Shown piece by piece: positions 5,864-6,824 of a stretch of 6,824 bases of DNA (position 1 is the first letter of the stretch; every line of letters starts with the position of its first letter). The notes below the pieces were generated by a model. That model was not told the origin of the DNA, made no database searches, and saw only the letters and a program-made list of their open reading frames with translations. The stretch spans positions 78,085 through 84,908 of the forward strand of contig CAJTRO010000013.1 in NCBI GenBank assembly GCA_910579015.1, written 5' to 3'. The position numbers and the translations under genes are program-made. This DNA is from an uncultured Dorea sp. (GTDB lineage: Bacteria; Bacillota_A; Clostridia; Lachnospirales; Lachnospiraceae).

Positions 5864-6114
5864 AGGCAGAAACCCGGAACCGGGAAAGAACAGATGTGAT
5901 CGTGGATTACCTAGGGGAACAATTTGTAATTGAACTTAAAATATACAGGGGAAATGCTTATCATACGCGGGGAGAAAGACAGCTAATGGATTATCTGGAT
6001 TACTATCATCTGGATGTTGGGTATATGCTGAGCTTCAGTTTTAATAAGATGAAAGAAATCGGGGTACGAGATATAGAGGTGGGGGATAAGATATTGGTGG
6101 AGGCAGTTGTGTAA
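5833..6114 (+). pseudogene. Out-of-frame PD-(D/E)XK nuclease remnant of the same gene
   Basis: This frame is open from just after a TAA at 5830-5832 to the TAA at 6112-6114. It reads GTGNYYIEAETRNRERTD, then VIVDYLGEQFVIELKIYRGN, RGERQLMDYLDYYHLDVGYM and DKILVEAVV. This is the C-terminal PD-(D/E)XK domain of the AAA-like ATPase family, with the catalytic E-L-K in VIELKI. Homologs as I recall them have about 35-45 residues between LNMR and this point, including the EEDGRRYFLLYLKP-type segment, and these are absent. The frame is shifted relative to the ATPase part. A deletion followed by frame loss explains both facts. A separate start at the GTG at 5896 is possible but has no good ribosome site. 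Confidence 0.75.
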
Positions 6115-6131
6115 CAGACAACTTTCAATAA

Positions 6132-6182
6132 AGGCGTGTCAAAATTTCTGTCTACGTTTTTTCGTGAAATTTTAACACGCCT
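6132..6182 (-). terminator. Long hairpin between convergent genes, probable terminator
   Basis: The arms AGGCGTGTCAAAATTTC (6132-6148) and GAAATTTTAACACGCCT (6166-6182) pair over 17 bases with a single mismatch. The 17-nt loop contains six T. On the minus strand the stem is followed by TTTATTG, a modest U-rich tail, so it fits best as the terminator of the minus-strand nuclease gene ending at 6242. On the plus strand the stem sits 18 nt after the broken gene but is followed by CTTCCG, not a T run. It could also be a small palindromic repeat element. Confidence 0.55.
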
Positions 6183-6241
6183 TCCGAAGAATTTAACTGA
6201 CAAAAAACTTTTACATATCTAATTCTTATTATCTTGCTGCG

Positions 6242-6824
6242 TTATAAGATTGCAATACCTAATGTACTGGCAAGTTTCCGAACTGCTTCCTCTGACAGCC
6301 TGCTGATTTGTGCTATAAAAGAAACCGACATCCCTCCTGCTTTCAGCAGATCAGAAGCAACTTCAATATTTCTCTCCTGGCGTCCTTCCTGGCGTTCTTT
6401 CTCCATGACCTTCTCTTCGTTATATTCAGTAAGGAACATACTTTTCACCTCCGCTCGATTTTCCAAAAGAAAAGTTTTAATCACATATTCATCCGGCATC
6501 TCATCAAGAGCTGCGTCCACAGCAGCATCAAGATCCATCTTTTCACTTTGATGCCGTCTCACTGTATCCACAAGCCATGCGTACTCCTTTAGCGGTTCAC
6601 AATCATCCATCATATGCTGGTTCTTTCCATAGTTGATATTCAGCATGGTCACTTTGACTTCGATGTCCCCCTCGCCCTCATAGGCATCGCTCAACCTGAG
6701 AATCTGTCTTTCCGGCTGCTCTTTTGTGCCGTTGTAGAAACAGACACATACCGGCCTTGGCACCGGCTGGAGCATACTGCTGTACAGATAATAATCACTT
6801 GCGGCAATATATTTTTCGTACAAC
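6242..6824 (-). CDS. Rpn / transposase_31-like PD-(D/E)XK nuclease, C-terminal part (5' end beyond the right edge)
   Basis: The reading frame is open to the right edge, and 194 residues are visible. The wording VCVCFYNGTKEQ, RQILRLSDAY, DIEVKVTMLNINYGKNQ, LKEYAWLVDTVRR, DAAVDAALDEMPDEY and KSMFLTEYNEEK is highly characteristic of the Rpn-type / putative-transposase nuclease proteins abundant in Lachnospiraceae. Visible parts are the middle of the fold, then a charged helical region (EKERQEGRQERN) and a C-terminal helix-turn-helix-like tail (LLKAGGMSVSFIAQISRLSEEAVRKLA). The N-terminal catalytic residues lie outside the window, so activity cannot be judged. A TTG at 6823 is unlikely to be the true start because the family extends further. 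Rpn proteins are recombination-promoting endonucleases in E. coli; the role in Clostridia is not established. It is convergent with the broken ATPase gene. Confidence 0.78.
   Translation of the reverse strand, partial: LYEKYIAASDYYLYSSMLQPVPRPVCVCFYNGTKEQPERQILRLSDAYEGEGDIEVKVTMLNINYGKNQHMMDDCEPLKEYAWLVDTVRRHQSEKMDLDAAVDAALDEMPDEYVIKTFLLENRAEVKSMFLTEYNEEKVMEKERQEGRQERNIEVASDLLKAGGMSVSFIAQISRLSEEAVRKLASTLGIAIL

Noticed and set aside
5870..5885. A CCCGG/CCGGG palindrome near the frameshift junction.
   Set aside because: It has five-base arms with a two-base gap inside coding sequence; too short to form a meaningful signal.
5821..5900. Programmed ribosomal frameshifting joining the ATPase and nuclease halves.
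   Set aside because: There is no slippery heptamer at the junction, and a conserved stretch of about 40 residues appears to be missing, which frameshifting would not explain.

Overview
The window looks like a gut-type Lachnospiraceae or other Clostridia chromosome (Firmicutes). The evidence is strong AGGAGG-type ribosome binding sites, consensus SigA-like promoters, a lipoprotein signal of Gram-positive type, and family members I recognise mainly from Clostridia: an XpaC-like protein, the VTC/DUF4956 pair, an AAA-like ATPase/PD-(D/E)XK protein and an Rpn-type nuclease. Species cannot be fixed from the sequence.

The left two thirds (about 1-4410) is a minus-strand gene block. In transcription order it encodes a polyphosphate-polymerase-like VTC-domain protein (3604-4362), a DUF4956 membrane protein (2895-3569) and a very acidic, repeat-containing beta-helix lipoprotein of the Cthe_2159 carbohydrate-binding type (517-2817). 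Last comes the 5' part of an XpaC-family protein (1-457), which runs off the left edge. Gaps are short (34, 77 and 59 nt) and contain no convincing terminator, so read-through is likely. A good promoter overlapping the 3' end of the lipoprotein gene probably drives the XpaC gene separately. The first three genes plausibly form an envelope module: a cytosolic tunnel-fold phosphotransferase, a membrane partner, and an exported polyanion-like surface protein. The substrate and product are not established.

A 250-nt divergent regulatory region (4363-4612) separates this block from a plus-strand gene. That gene encoded an AAA-like ATPase with a C-terminal PD-(D/E)XK nuclease, but it is broken by an apparent internal deletion plus frameshift near 5835-5845. 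The ATPase part (4613-5863) remains open, and the nuclease part (5833-6114) survives in another frame. A long hairpin (6132-6182) lies between this broken gene and a convergent minus-strand gene, 6242-6824. That gene is the C-terminal part of an Rpn/transposase_31-like nuclease, cut by the right edge. The right third therefore looks like accessory DNA, more AT-rich to the eye than the operon.

No rRNA, tRNA, CRISPR array or complete insertion sequence is visible. The best candidate for a poorly described system is the VTC-DUF4956-beta-helix lipoprotein module. Secondary oddities are a start-codon-bearing 15-bp tandem repeat in the lipoprotein signal region, an 18-bp repeat array inside its beta-helix gene, and unusually perfect inverted repeats inside three of the four operon genes.
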